A stretch of 55,220 nt of DNA, taken from NCBI RefSeq assembly GCF_020194175.1, contig NZ_JADYVX010000047.1, forward strand, positions 1 through 55,220. The letters run 5' to 3'. Source of the DNA: Bradyrhizobium sp. BRP22. GTDB lineage: Bacteria; Pseudomonadota; Alphaproteobacteria; Rhizobiales; Xanthobacteraceae. Positions 8,646 through 15,266 of the stretch are shown here, piece after piece. The notes below the pieces were generated by a model. The model worked only from the letters and a program-made list of their open reading frames with translations, ran no database searches and was not told the DNA's origin. The translations under genes were made by a program, and so were the position numbers. Position 1 is the first letter of the stretch. Each line of letters opens with the position of its first letter.

Positions 8646-9674
8646 TCACGCCTTGACAAGGCCGAGCCTGATCAGGCTTTCGGCGGTCGCAAGGATCGCG
8701 TCGGCATCGCGGCGCGGTGTCCAGGCGAGCTTTTCGCGAGCCTTTGCGCTGGTGGAGCGGCGGACCTTGCCGAGCATCGGCACGGCATAGCGCAGCATGG
8801 GAACGCCGGTTGCGGCCAGACGCACCACCCAGTCCGGAGCCTGGAAGCGCGGCACCCGCCGCGCGGCGGAACCGAGTTCGCGCCGCAGCAGGTTGGCGAT
8901 GTCGAGCATCGACATCGGCTCTCCGGCGACCGCGATGAAGCGCTCGCCGCGCGCCGCGGGCGAGGTCATCGCGCGCAGATGCAGGTCCGCCACGTCGCGC
9001 ACATCGACCACGGCGAAATAGATCCGCGGCACCGCCGGCATCGCGCCGTTGAGCAGCATCCTGATGATGTCGATCGAGCCGGAGAAATCCGGCCCCAAGG
9101 CCGGCCCGAACACGCCGGCCGGATTGACGACGGACAGCTCCAGCCCGCCGCCCTCTTTCGCGATGAAGTCCCAGGCCGCGCGCTCGGCGAGCGTCTTCGA
9201 TTTGACGTAGGCGAACACGTCGTCGCCATCGAGGTTGGTCCAGCTCGTCTCGTCGAACGGCTGCGCCTGTGGCGGATGGCCATAGCCGATCGCCCCCATC
9301 GACGACGTGATGACGACGCGCTTGACGCCGGCCTCGCGCGCGGCCCGCAGCACGCGCAACGTTCCGTCGCGCGCGGGAATGATCATCTCGTTCTCGTCCC
9401 TGGGCACACTGCTGCTGAGCGGAGATGCGACATGCAGCACGTAATCGCAACCCGCCACCGCCTCGCGCCAGCCGGCATCCTGCGTGAGATCGGCGGTGAA
9501 GAAGGATACACTCTCGGGCGACGGCGCCTTGCCCTGGTGCAGCATCGCGAGCACATCCTTGCTGCGCTCCGGCTGGCGCACCGTGGCGTGCACCTTGTGG
9601 CCTGCGATCAGCAACTGCAGGATAGTGTGCACCCCGATGAAGCCCGATCCACCCGTAACCAAAACGGTGCTCAT
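8646..9674 (-). CDS. NAD-dependent epimerase/dehydratase-type reductase (dihydroflavonol reductase-like)
   Basis: Extended short-chain dehydrogenase of 342 residues. The N-terminal Rossmann motif is TGGSGFIG (residues 7-14). The active site is Ser-Tyr-Lys, with TSSMGA for the serine and YVKSK for the tyrosine and lysine. The order and length match dihydroflavonol-4-reductase-like proteins that reduce aldehydes or ketones with NAD(P)H. It is the first gene of a two-gene minus-strand unit with the hydratase, and it is divergent from the HxlR regulator at 9776, which leaves 101 bases for a shared control region. That layout suggests the regulator controls it in response to a reactive carbonyl or quinone, an inference from related HxlR systems. 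Confidence 0.82.
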   Translation of the reverse strand: MSTVLVTGGSGFIGVHTILQLLIAGHKVHATVRQPERSKDVLAMLHQGKAPSPESVSFFTADLTQDAGWREAVAGCDYVLHVASPLSSSVPRDENEMIIPARDGTLRVLRAAREAGVKRVVITSSMGAIGYGHPPQAQPFDETSWTNLDGDDVFAYVKSKTLAERAAWDFIAKEGGGLELSVVNPAGVFGPALGPDFSGSIDIIRMLLNGAMPAVPRIYFAVVDVRDVADLHLRAMTSPAARGERFIAVAGEPMSMLDIANLLRRELGSAARRVPRFQAPDWVVRLAATGVPMLRYAVPMLGKVRRSTSAKAREKLAWTPRRDADAILATAESLIRLGLVKA

Positions 9675-9775
9675 CCGATAAAGCCTTTCCCGGTCCTTCG
9701 GCCTCGGCGCGGAAATTCGCTGCGCCGGCCTGCAATATCCGCATCTGGGCTACTATCTGCAGCGGGACAAGTAGG

Positions 9776-10201
9776 ATGAAGTTCGAGACCGGTATGGAAA
9801 ACAATACTATGTCGCCTTGCGATTCCGCCGAATGCGCAGGCTGTGCACCCGATCCGGCACTGCTCGACGGTTTCAAGCACGCCATTCACGCGCTCGGCGG
9901 CAAATGGAAACTCGAAATTCTTTTGGCGCTGATGAACGGAGCGATACGCTTCGGCGCCCTCCGCCGCTCCCTCGACGGCATCACCCAGCACATGTTGACC
10001 GCGCAACTGCGCGAGCTCGAACGCGACGGCCTGGTTCTTCGCACCGTGCTTGCCGAAAAGCCGCTGCGGGTGGAATACGAATTGACGGACGCCGCTTACG
10101 GCCTGTCGCCGGCGTTCCGGGAGTTGCTGGTCTGGTCGAAGACCTACGGCTCGCGCAGCTATACGGCGCGCGAAGCGACACTCGGCGCCGAACTCGCCTG
10201 A
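9776..10201 (+). CDS. HxlR-family transcriptional regulator
   Basis: 141-residue winged-helix DNA-binding protein. The HxlR core runs from LGGKWKLEILLAL (helix 1) through the recognition part RSLDGITQHMLTAQLRELERDGLVLR to the wing (EYELTDAAYGLSPAF). Just before it is a cysteine cluster (CDSAECAGC, residues about 15-23); HxlR proteins such as YodB and HypR sense electrophiles through an N-terminal cysteine, so this one may be redox or carbonyl responsive. ATG 9776 is used; ATG 9794 is an alternative. It is divergently transcribed from the reductase/hydratase pair and is the natural candidate to control it. Confidence 0.88.
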   Translation: MKFETGMENNTMSPCDSAECAGCAPDPALLDGFKHAIHALGGKWKLEILLALMNGAIRFGALRRSLDGITQHMLTAQLRELERDGLVLRTVLAEKPLRVEYELTDAAYGLSPAFRELLVWSKTYGSRSYTAREATLGAELA

Positions 10202-10365
10202 ATGTCGCTTGGTGGCTTCACGATGGAACGCCGCAAACGGCGGCGGCCGGGATCATCGACCGGGCAAGAAGACCGAAGCGGCATTGAGAATGGATTTCAT
10301 CATGACGGGCGCGACACGACCTCCGCCGGATGGGCGGTTTCAATGGCACCGCCGCGAGCCCAGCC

Positions 10366-10776
10366 CTACTCGTCGCGATAGACCTTTTCGCGCTTCTCGT
10401 GGCGCTCCTGGGCCTCGACCGAGAGCGTTGCGATCGGACGAGCCTCGAGGCGCTTGAGGGAGATCGGCTCGCCGGTCTCCTCACAATAGCCGTAGGTGTT
10501 GTCCTCGATGCGCTGCAGTGCGGCATCGATCTTGGAGATCAGCTTGCGCTGGCGGTCGCGGGCGCGCAGCTCGATCGCACGGTCGGTCTCGGAGGAGGCA
10601 CGGTCGGCAAGGTCGGGGTGGTTGACGTTCTCTTCCTGCAAGGTCTGCAGCGTGAGCTTCGATTCGCGGAGGATCTCATCCTTCCAGGCCAGCAGCTTGG
10701 CGCGGAAATAGTCGCGCTGACGCTCGTTCATGAAAGGCTCTTTTTCAGAAGGCCGGTAGTTCTTCAGCTTTTCCAA
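10366..10776 (-). CDS. dksA: RNA polymerase-binding transcription factor DksA, single-cysteine type
   Basis: DksA enters the RNA polymerase secondary channel and with ppGpp adjusts transcription to nutrient supply. The 136-residue protein has the long coiled coil with the tip motif DLADRA (DxxDxA, residues 55-60) and the C-terminal DNTYGYCEETGEPI and RLEARP segments. Only one of the four zinc-finger cysteines is left (Cys98); the others are Glu/Thr, Ser and Ala. Single-cysteine DksA proteins are known in alphaproteobacteria such as Rhodobacter, so this is a real variant. The frame begins with TTG 10776 without a strong ribosome binding site; ATG 10731 is possible but would remove the EPFMNERQ context. 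It lies upstream of fliX on the same strand. Confidence 0.92.
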   Translation of the reverse strand: MEKLKNYRPSEKEPFMNERQRDYFRAKLLAWKDEILRESKLTLQTLQEENVNHPDLADRASSETDRAIELRARDRQRKLISKIDAALQRIEDNTYGYCEETGEPISLKRLEARPIATLSVEAQERHEKREKVYRDE

Positions 10777-11048
10777 AGGCAGTCCATGTCCCTGTCAGGC
10801 GGACGAAAATGGGTCATCCGCGCGGCGCCTTATATAGCTACCTCATGTGACAGACAATATCGGCAGAACCGCTCGGAGGAGCCATTTCCGCCCCCTTACA
10901 CAGGCAAGTTGGCCCCACTCCGCCGGGCCAGCGCGTCCGGCGCGCACAGCCTTGGGAATGAAGGGCCCGGATCAGCCCTTTTTGCCGGGCGGACGGGATT
11001 AAATCCGCGCCGACCCGACCAAGCGAATCGCTTCCGAGGCGATCGACC
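10777..11048. other. Intergenic region between fliX and dksA
   Basis: 272 bases. I see no supported gene, terminator or clear promoter motif. A TATATAG stretch at 10832-10838 is AT-rich compared with its surroundings and could belong to the dksA promoter. Confidence 0.4.
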
Positions 11049-11465
11049 TCAGGCCTGGCCGGCCTTGGCCAATTCGACTTCGACACGAAGCTCGATCTCG
11101 GACAGGACCGCATCGAGGCCGGGATCGCCGGACGAGGATTTCAAGCTGGCGGCGGCATCGCGCAGCCGCGCCACGGTCGTCGCTTCCAGATTTCCGGCCA
11201 GGAGGCCGATCTTGAGTTCGTCGAGCACGTCGAGCGCGCCGCGGCCCCGCGCGACCGAGCGCTTCCGCCGTTCCACGAGGTCCTCCTCGACCCCCTGCAG
11301 CGCGAGCAGCGCGTCGATATTGCCGGCAGCCTTCGGCGCGGCGCCGGAGCGGACCTCGCCCGCCTCCGTCGAGGGTTCCGGCAGCGAGAAGCTGCTCGAG
11401 CCGGCCCGCCGCGTGCCGTTCGCGGGCGTTCCAAGCGTGGTGCCGTTCGGTCCTGAGATGCGCAT
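11049..11465 (-). CDS. fliX: Flagellar assembly regulator FliX
   Basis: FliX is the alphaproteobacterial trans-acting factor that couples completion of the early flagellar structure to the activator FlbD and so to sigma54-dependent class III genes. The 138-residue product starts at ATG 11465 (MRISGPNGT), where the conserved FliX N-terminus begins. It continues with a flexible Ser/Pro linker and the conserved C-terminal part (IDALLALQGVEEDLVERRKR, then LDVLDELKIGLLAG). It is divergent from flgI, the order known from Caulobacter and rhizobia. A CtrA-like box lies 50-65 bases upstream of its start, consistent with a class II gene. Confidence 0.9.
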   Translation of the reverse strand: MRISGPNGTTLGTPANGTRRAGSSSFSLPEPSTEAGEVRSGAAPKAAGNIDALLALQGVEEDLVERRKRSVARGRGALDVLDELKIGLLAGNLEATTVARLRDAAASLKSSSGDPGLDAVLSEIELRVEVELAKAGQA

Positions 11466-11514
11466 CGTCGATGATCCCGCGGGCGTGCTGGGCGGAACCT
11501 TCGTCCCCTCATGG

Positions 11515-11530
11515 TTAATGGTCCGTAAAC
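11515..11530 (-). promoter_or_regulatory. Candidate CtrA box upstream of fliX
   Basis: On the minus strand the sequence reads GTTTA-N7-TTAACC, one mismatch from TTAA-N7-TTAAC. It lies 50-65 bases upstream of the fliX start. The same form (TTTA-N7-TTAACC) occurs at 17953-17969 next to flbT and the flagellin gene. In Caulobacter fliX is a CtrA-controlled class II gene. Confidence 0.5.
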
Positions 11531-11645
11531 GACCCGGCAAAATCTGCCGCCAACCGGCAGTTTCGACGCCGGCGGCAAATCGCGGGCAAATGGAGATCAC
11601 ACAATTTCAATAAAGATATCAATGTCTTGATGTACCGGCCAGGCA

Positions 11646-11660
11646 TGGCACGGCGCTCGC
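11646..11660 (+). promoter_or_regulatory. Candidate sigma54 promoter of the flgI operon
   Basis: TGGCACG at 11646-11652, 4 bases, TCGC at 11657-11660. GG and GC are separated by exactly 10 bases as in RpoN promoters. A start near 11672 would give a leader of about 60 bases before flgI. The element is nearly the same as the one upstream of flgF. Confidence 0.6.
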
Positions 11661-11733
11661 ATGATGAATGCGCGGACCGCCGCTATGGGAGTGGCGTGCC
11701 GGTCCGGTGGAAGACCTCGAGGGGAGCACAGGG

Positions 11734-12858
11734 ATGCCCGGCATCCGTTTGGCACAATATTTCGCAGCCGCCTGCGCCGCATGGCTCGTGCTTGCGCTGG
11801 CCGCTTTGCCGGCCGGCGCGACGTCGCGGATCAAGGACCTCGCCAATATCGAAGGCGTGCGGCAAAACCAGTTGATCGGCTACGGCCTCGTGGTCGGCCT
11901 CAACGGCACCGGCGATACGCTCAACAACATCCCCTTCACCAAGCAATCGCTGCAGGCGATGCTGGAACGGATGGGCGTCAACATCCGCGGCGCCACCATC
12001 CGCACCGGCAACGTCGCCGCCGTGATGGTCACCGGCAATCTGCCGGCCTTCGGCACCCAGGGTACACGGATGGACGTCACCGTCTCCGCGCTCGGCGACG
12101 CCAAGGACCTGCGCGGCGGCACCCTGCTCGTCACCCCCCTGCTCGGCGCCGATGGCAACGTCTATGCCGTCGCACAGGGCACGCTCGCGATCTCCGGGTT
12201 CCAGGCCGAAGGCGAAGCCGCCAAGATCGTGCGCGGCGTGCCGACCGTTGGCCGCATCGCCAACGGCGCGATCATCGAGCGCGAGATCGAGTTCACGCTC
12301 AACCGCCTGCCCAATGTCCGCCTTGCGCTGCGCAACGCCGACTTCACCACCGCCAAGCGCATCGCGGCGGCGGTGAACGATTTCCTCGGCGTCAAGACTG
12401 CCGAACCGATCGATCCCTCGACCGTGCAGCTCAACATCCCCTCCGAGTTCAAGGGCAACGTCGTCGCCTTCCTGACCGAGATCGAGCAATTGCAGGTCGA
12501 TCCGGACCTTGCCGCCAAGATCGTGATCGATGAGCGCTCCGGCATCATCGTGATGGGCCGCGATGTCCGCGTCGCCACCGTGGCAGTCGCGCAAGGCAAT
12601 CTCACGGTATCGATCTCCGAGACCCCGCAAGTGAGCCAGCCCAATCCGCTGTCGCTGGGACGAACGGTCGTCACGCCGCGTTCGAATGTACAGGTTACCG
12701 AAGATGGCAAGAAATTCGCTGTCGTGAAGGACGGCGTGTCGCTGCAGCAACTCGTCGATGGATTGAACGGGCTCGGGATCGGCCCGCGTGACCTGATCAG
12801 CATCCTGCAGGCGATCAAGGCCGCCGGCGCGATCCAGGCCGACATCGAGGTGATGTGA
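11734..12858 (+). CDS. flgI: Flagellar P-ring protein FlgI
   Basis: FlgI polymerises into the P ring in the peptidoglycan layer around the rod, helped by FlgA. The 374-residue protein has a Sec signal peptide ending near PAGA (residue 29) and then RIKDLANIEGVRQNQLIGYG and LVVGLNGTGD, the FlgI signature, through to the conserved C-terminal DLISILQAIKAAGAI. ATG 11734 is selected because GAGGGGAGCACAGGG precedes it and the signal peptide starts there; the open frame upstream to 11668 is not convincing. Its stop overlaps the start of the next gene (TGATG). Confidence 0.96.
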   Translation: MPGIRLAQYFAAACAAWLVLALAALPAGATSRIKDLANIEGVRQNQLIGYGLVVGLNGTGDTLNNIPFTKQSLQAMLERMGVNIRGATIRTGNVAAVMVTGNLPAFGTQGTRMDVTVSALGDAKDLRGGTLLVTPLLGADGNVYAVAQGTLAISGFQAEGEAAKIVRGVPTVGRIANGAIIEREIEFTLNRLPNVRLALRNADFTTAKRIAAAVNDFLGVKTAEPIDPSTVQLNIPSEFKGNVVAFLTEIEQLQVDPDLAAKIVIDERSGIIVMGRDVRVATVAVAQGNLTVSISETPQVSQPNPLSLGRTVVTPRSNVQVTEDGKKFAVVKDGVSLQQLVDGLNGLGIGPRDLISILQAIKAAGAIQADIEVM

Positions 12859-13208
12859 TGCAGAGCGGATTCGTCGACGCCGTCACCAATCCCTATCGCG
12901 CACCGCGCAACAACGGTCGCAACGATCCGCAACTGGCGGAAGCGTTGACGAAGGTGTCGCCGGAGCTGCAGGCGAAGGCCCGCGCGAAGGCGCAGGATTT
13001 CGAGGCGCTGTTCCTCAATTCGATGTTTTCGCAGATGACCAGCGGCATCAAGGGCGAAGGTCCATTTGGCGATACACCCGGCACCGGTATGTGGCGCTCG
13101 ATGCTGACGGAAGAATATTCGAAATCGTTCGCGAAATCCGGCGGCGTCGGCATTTCCAACGAAGTGTTCCGCACGCTGATCCTGCAGCAGGCAGGCGGCG
13201 CCAGCTAA
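12858..13208 (+). CDS. cheL: Rod-binding protein CheL / FlgJ N-terminal type
   Basis: 116-residue rod-binding protein, corresponding to the N-terminal half of enterobacterial FlgJ, which acts as rod cap during rod growth. KAQDFEALFLNSMFSQMTSG and GTGMWRSMLTEEYSKSFAKSGG are the diagnostic helices. The C-terminal muramidase half of FlgJ is absent, as is normal in alphaproteobacteria, where a separate transglycosylase opens the wall; none is encoded in this window. The ATG overlaps the flgI stop codon by one base, so translation is coupled. Confidence 0.88.
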   Translation: MQSGFVDAVTNPYRAPRNNGRNDPQLAEALTKVSPELQAKARAKAQDFEALFLNSMFSQMTSGIKGEGPFGDTPGTGMWRSMLTEEYSKSFAKSGGVGISNEVFRTLILQQAGGAS

Positions 13209-13229
13209 TCTCGAGGGGATCAGGACAAG

Positions 13230-13727
13230 ATGAACCAGCGTCTTCAATCACGGCCGGCGCCAGCGCAAGCCGTCAAGCCGTCAGCTTCGACACCTGCCGA
13301 AATCCGCAAACTCGCGGAAGAGCTGATGGACGTGATGAGCGCACTGCTCGGCATCACCGAGCGCGAGACCGAGCTGGTTCGTGCCGGCAAGATACGCGAG
13401 GCGATGATGCTGGAAGCGCAGAAATCGGAATTGTCGCGCCGCTACATGGTTGCGGTCGAGAGGGTGAAGGCCGCGCAGAAGCAGCTGACACAGGCGGCAC
13501 CCGATCTGTTGAACACGCTGCGCCGCCATCACGACACCTTCCGCGCGATGCTGCAGGTCAACCTCACCGTCCTTGCCACCGCGCATGCGGTCTCCGAGGG
13601 CATCGTGCGCGGCGTCAACAGCGAGATGCAGCGCCGCAATATGCCGAATACCTATACTGCCGCCGGCCGGCGCGCCGCGCCGGGACCGCGTCAGATCACG
13701 CCGCTCGCGGTCAGCCGGTCGCTCTAA
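13230..13727 (+). CDS. FlgN-like flagellar export chaperone
   Basis: 165-residue, almost wholly helical cytoplasmic protein. Residues 25-125 form a long helical hairpin (EIRKLAEELMDVMSALLGITERETELVRAGK, described here by its first part EIRKLAEELMDVM) with the heptad pattern of FlgN, the chaperone for hook-junction proteins FlgK and FlgL. The N- and C-terminal ends are Pro/Ala-rich and probably disordered. The start ATG 13230 has AGGGGATCAGGAC upstream. It lies 21 bases after cheL, so it belongs to the flgI operon. Assignment rests on length, helical pattern and context, not on a strict motif. Confidence 0.65.
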   Translation: MNQRLQSRPAPAQAVKPSASTPAEIRKLAEELMDVMSALLGITERETELVRAGKIREAMMLEAQKSELSRRYMVAVERVKAAQKQLTQAAPDLLNTLRRHHDTFRAMLQVNLTVLATAHAVSEGIVRGVNSEMQRRNMPNTYTAAGRRAAPGPRQITPLAVSRSL

Positions 13728-13795
13728 CGAAAGCGAAGTGGGCGCCGGTTCGCGTGAAGAAAAACGCGTCCAGGCAAGAACAGGCGATTTCGCTA
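13728..13795. repeat. Degenerate dispersed repeat after the flgN-like gene
   Basis: The stretch with GAAGTGGGCGCCGGTTCGCG and AAAACGCGTCCAGGCAAGAA resembles the repeat at 50465-50526 (GAAGTGGACACCGGTTCGCG and AAACGCGTCAAAACAAGAA) and a split copy at 21237-21336. It is a diverged copy of an intergenic element. Confidence 0.6.
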
Positions 13796-13908
13796 AAATT
13801 GTCGTGCTGCTGTAAGCGGAGCGTTCAGCGCGTTCCCTAACAACCTATTGAGAGGTGCCGCCTATAGTTGCGGTTTAAGGAGGGTTGGGATTTGACTCGA
13901 AGCATTAG

Positions 13909-13926
13909 CTAGTGCGCAGGCACTAG
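13909..13926 (+). promoter_or_regulatory. Hairpin abutting the flaG ribosome binding site
   Basis: CTAGTGC (13909-13915) and GCACTAG (13920-13926) form a perfect 7-bp stem with a 4-base loop. The last two stem bases are the first two of the Shine-Dalgarno AGGAGG (13925-13930), and the ATG follows at 13936. The fold would partly sequester the ribosome site, which could allow translational control. Confidence 0.45.
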
Positions 13927-13935
13927 GAGGCTGTA

Positions 13936-14301
13936 ATGAGTACAGATTTCAGCATCAAGCCGGTCGGGGTACCGGTTGCAGCGCCGATCACCGCTCCCGT
14001 CAGCGAGGCGGCGCAGAATGCTGTCCCAACTGATCTGCCGCCGAGCCGGAGCGTCACCGCTGCCGACGCGGGCACGCGTGCCAGCATCAATTCCAACGTC
14101 GTCAACGCTTCAGTTTCCAATCAAGTCATTATCGATCGCGACGCCGCTTCCGTCGTCTATCAGGTCGTCGACAACCGCACGAGCCAGGTGGTGAGGCAGT
14201 TTCCCGAAGAAGCGGTGCTGCGCCGCCGCGCCTATTTCCGCACGCTCGATCTGACCAAGGAAGCGCCGACGCGTCTCGGCGCCACCGACCGCAGGGCCTG
14301 A
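13936..14301 (+). CDS. flaG: FlaG-like flagellar protein
   Basis: 121-residue protein with the FlaG pattern in its C-terminal half: a strand (VVYQVVDNRTSQVVRQFPEE) with a turn and a short helix, preceded by a low-complexity Pro/Ala/Val-rich N-terminus. FlaG proteins affect filament length or glycosylation-linked assembly in other bacteria; the exact role in rhizobia is unclear. A strong AGGAGG precedes ATG 13936 and is overlapped by a hairpin. The stop is 2 bases from that of the convergent gene at 14304. Confidence 0.7.
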   Translation: MSTDFSIKPVGVPVAAPITAPVSEAAQNAVPTDLPPSRSVTAADAGTRASINSNVVNASVSNQVIIDRDAASVVYQVVDNRTSQVVRQFPEEAVLRRRAYFRTLDLTKEAPTRLGATDRRA

Positions 14302-14303
14302 TC

Positions 14304-14669
14304 TCAACCCTGACGCTGGGCGTAGGCTTGGTCGAGATAGGTCGCCCCGGTCGCGGCATCGGTGACCACATTCTTGATCAGCGCCGTGCCGATCGCGGTC
14401 AGCGTAAACTTGGTATCGCCGATCCGGAACGCCTGATCCTTGATCAGGACCTCCTGATACTTGCTGGTACCCTCGCTCTCGTAGTGCACCTTGGCGCGGA
14501 AGCCCGTGACGTTCGTGACCTGGATCTTGAACGACTTGTTGTTGGCGTATTTGCCGGTCCAGTTGCCCTCGTAGAGTTCGGGATCAACAGGCACGTATGG
14601 CGTCTTGGAGGGAACGTTCAGCCCGACGGCCTTGTAGTTGGCCGCCAGGATGCTCATCATATCGGCCAT
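14304..14669 (-). CDS. Uncharacterised flagellar-locus protein
   Basis: 121 residues, no signal peptide or membrane segment. The N-terminus (MADMMSILAANYKAVGLNVP) looks like an amphipathic segment that could be a flagellar export signal, then a beta-rich domain follows with a GNWTGKY opening, VTGFRAKVHYES and IGDTKFTLTAIGTA strands, and a short C-terminal helix. I do not recognise a named family. It starts 19 bases after flaF on the same strand and so is probably co-transcribed with it. Its position between flaF and flaG makes a role in filament assembly or secretion likely. Confidence 0.75.
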   Translation of the reverse strand: MADMMSILAANYKAVGLNVPSKTPYVPVDPELYEGNWTGKYANNKSFKIQVTNVTGFRAKVHYESEGTSKYQEVLIKDQAFRIGDTKFTLTAIGTALIKNVVTDAATGATYLDQAYAQRQG

Positions 14670-14688
14670 TCCAGCCGCTCCACCCTGC

Positions 14689-15054
14689 CTAGCCGCGGCC
14701 AGCGAGGCCGGCGGCGATGTTGCAGTTGATGTCGATCAGCGACTTCAGCTTCGCCGGATCCGGGTTGATCTGCATCTCGACAGTCTGCTTCATCACGAAC
14801 ACACCGATATTGGTGATGTTCTGGCGCACTTCGAGCGGCTGAGGATTGTCATTGGCCTGAGCTGCGCTCATGAAGATCGACCACAGGCGGCGATTGAACA
14901 GCAGGGCGTTCTGCATCGCCTTGTCGGGCCCATTCCAGTTCGTCTGGACTTCCTGAAGCTGTCGTGCAGCCTTTAACAGCGCCTGCGCTTCGATTTCACG
15001 GGGCGACGCCGTGGTGGTTGACGTACGTGCGTAGGCCTGAGCTGCATTCGACAT
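14689..15054 (-). CDS. flaF: Flagellar biosynthesis regulator FlaF
   Basis: FlaF is needed for flagellin secretion and translation in alphaproteobacteria and works against FlbT. The 121-residue product has the family pattern: AAQAYARTSTTTASPREIEA, then ALLKAARQLQEVQ, ALLFNRRLWSIFMS and ITNIGVFVMKQTVEM. Length is as expected. It follows the flagellin gene in the same direction after 212 bases with a terminator in between, so it may need its own promoter or read-through. Confidence 0.93.
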   Translation of the reverse strand: MSNAAQAYARTSTTTASPREIEAQALLKAARQLQEVQTNWNGPDKAMQNALLFNRRLWSIFMSAAQANDNPQPLEVRQNITNIGVFVMKQTVEMQINPDPAKLKSLIDINCNIAAGLAGRG

Positions 15055-15201
15055 TCACGAACCTCGGTGGGGAGCGGTCTGCAGGACCGCGGGACCTCGA
15101 AAATTGCCCAACTTTCATACAGACCGTGCCTTTAAATATGGTTAGCAGCGGTTACCAAATGTGTCTGTTTTCCGGCGAAAGCCCGGCCGCCACGGCTTAA
15201 C

Positions 15202-15236
15202 CAAAAACGAAGGCGGCGGGGTTTCCCCCGCCGCCT
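15202..15236 (-). terminator. Flagellin terminator
   Basis: On the minus strand a perfect 12-bp stem (AAGGCGGCGGGG with CCCCGCCGCCTT around a short loop of A residues) is followed by CGTTTTT. It lies 31 bases after the flagellin stop codon, as expected for a highly expressed transcript. Confidence 0.85.
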
Positions 15237-15266
15237 TGCGCCATTGTTGATTTGGTGAGGCTGCGC

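Noticed and set aside
7707..9779. 690-codon plus-strand frame
   Set aside because: Antisense to the hydratase and reductase genes, which have intact catalytic motifs; composition is that of a GC shadow.
13850..13880. Possible sigma54 site before flaG
   Set aside because: GG and GC are 14 bases apart, not 10.
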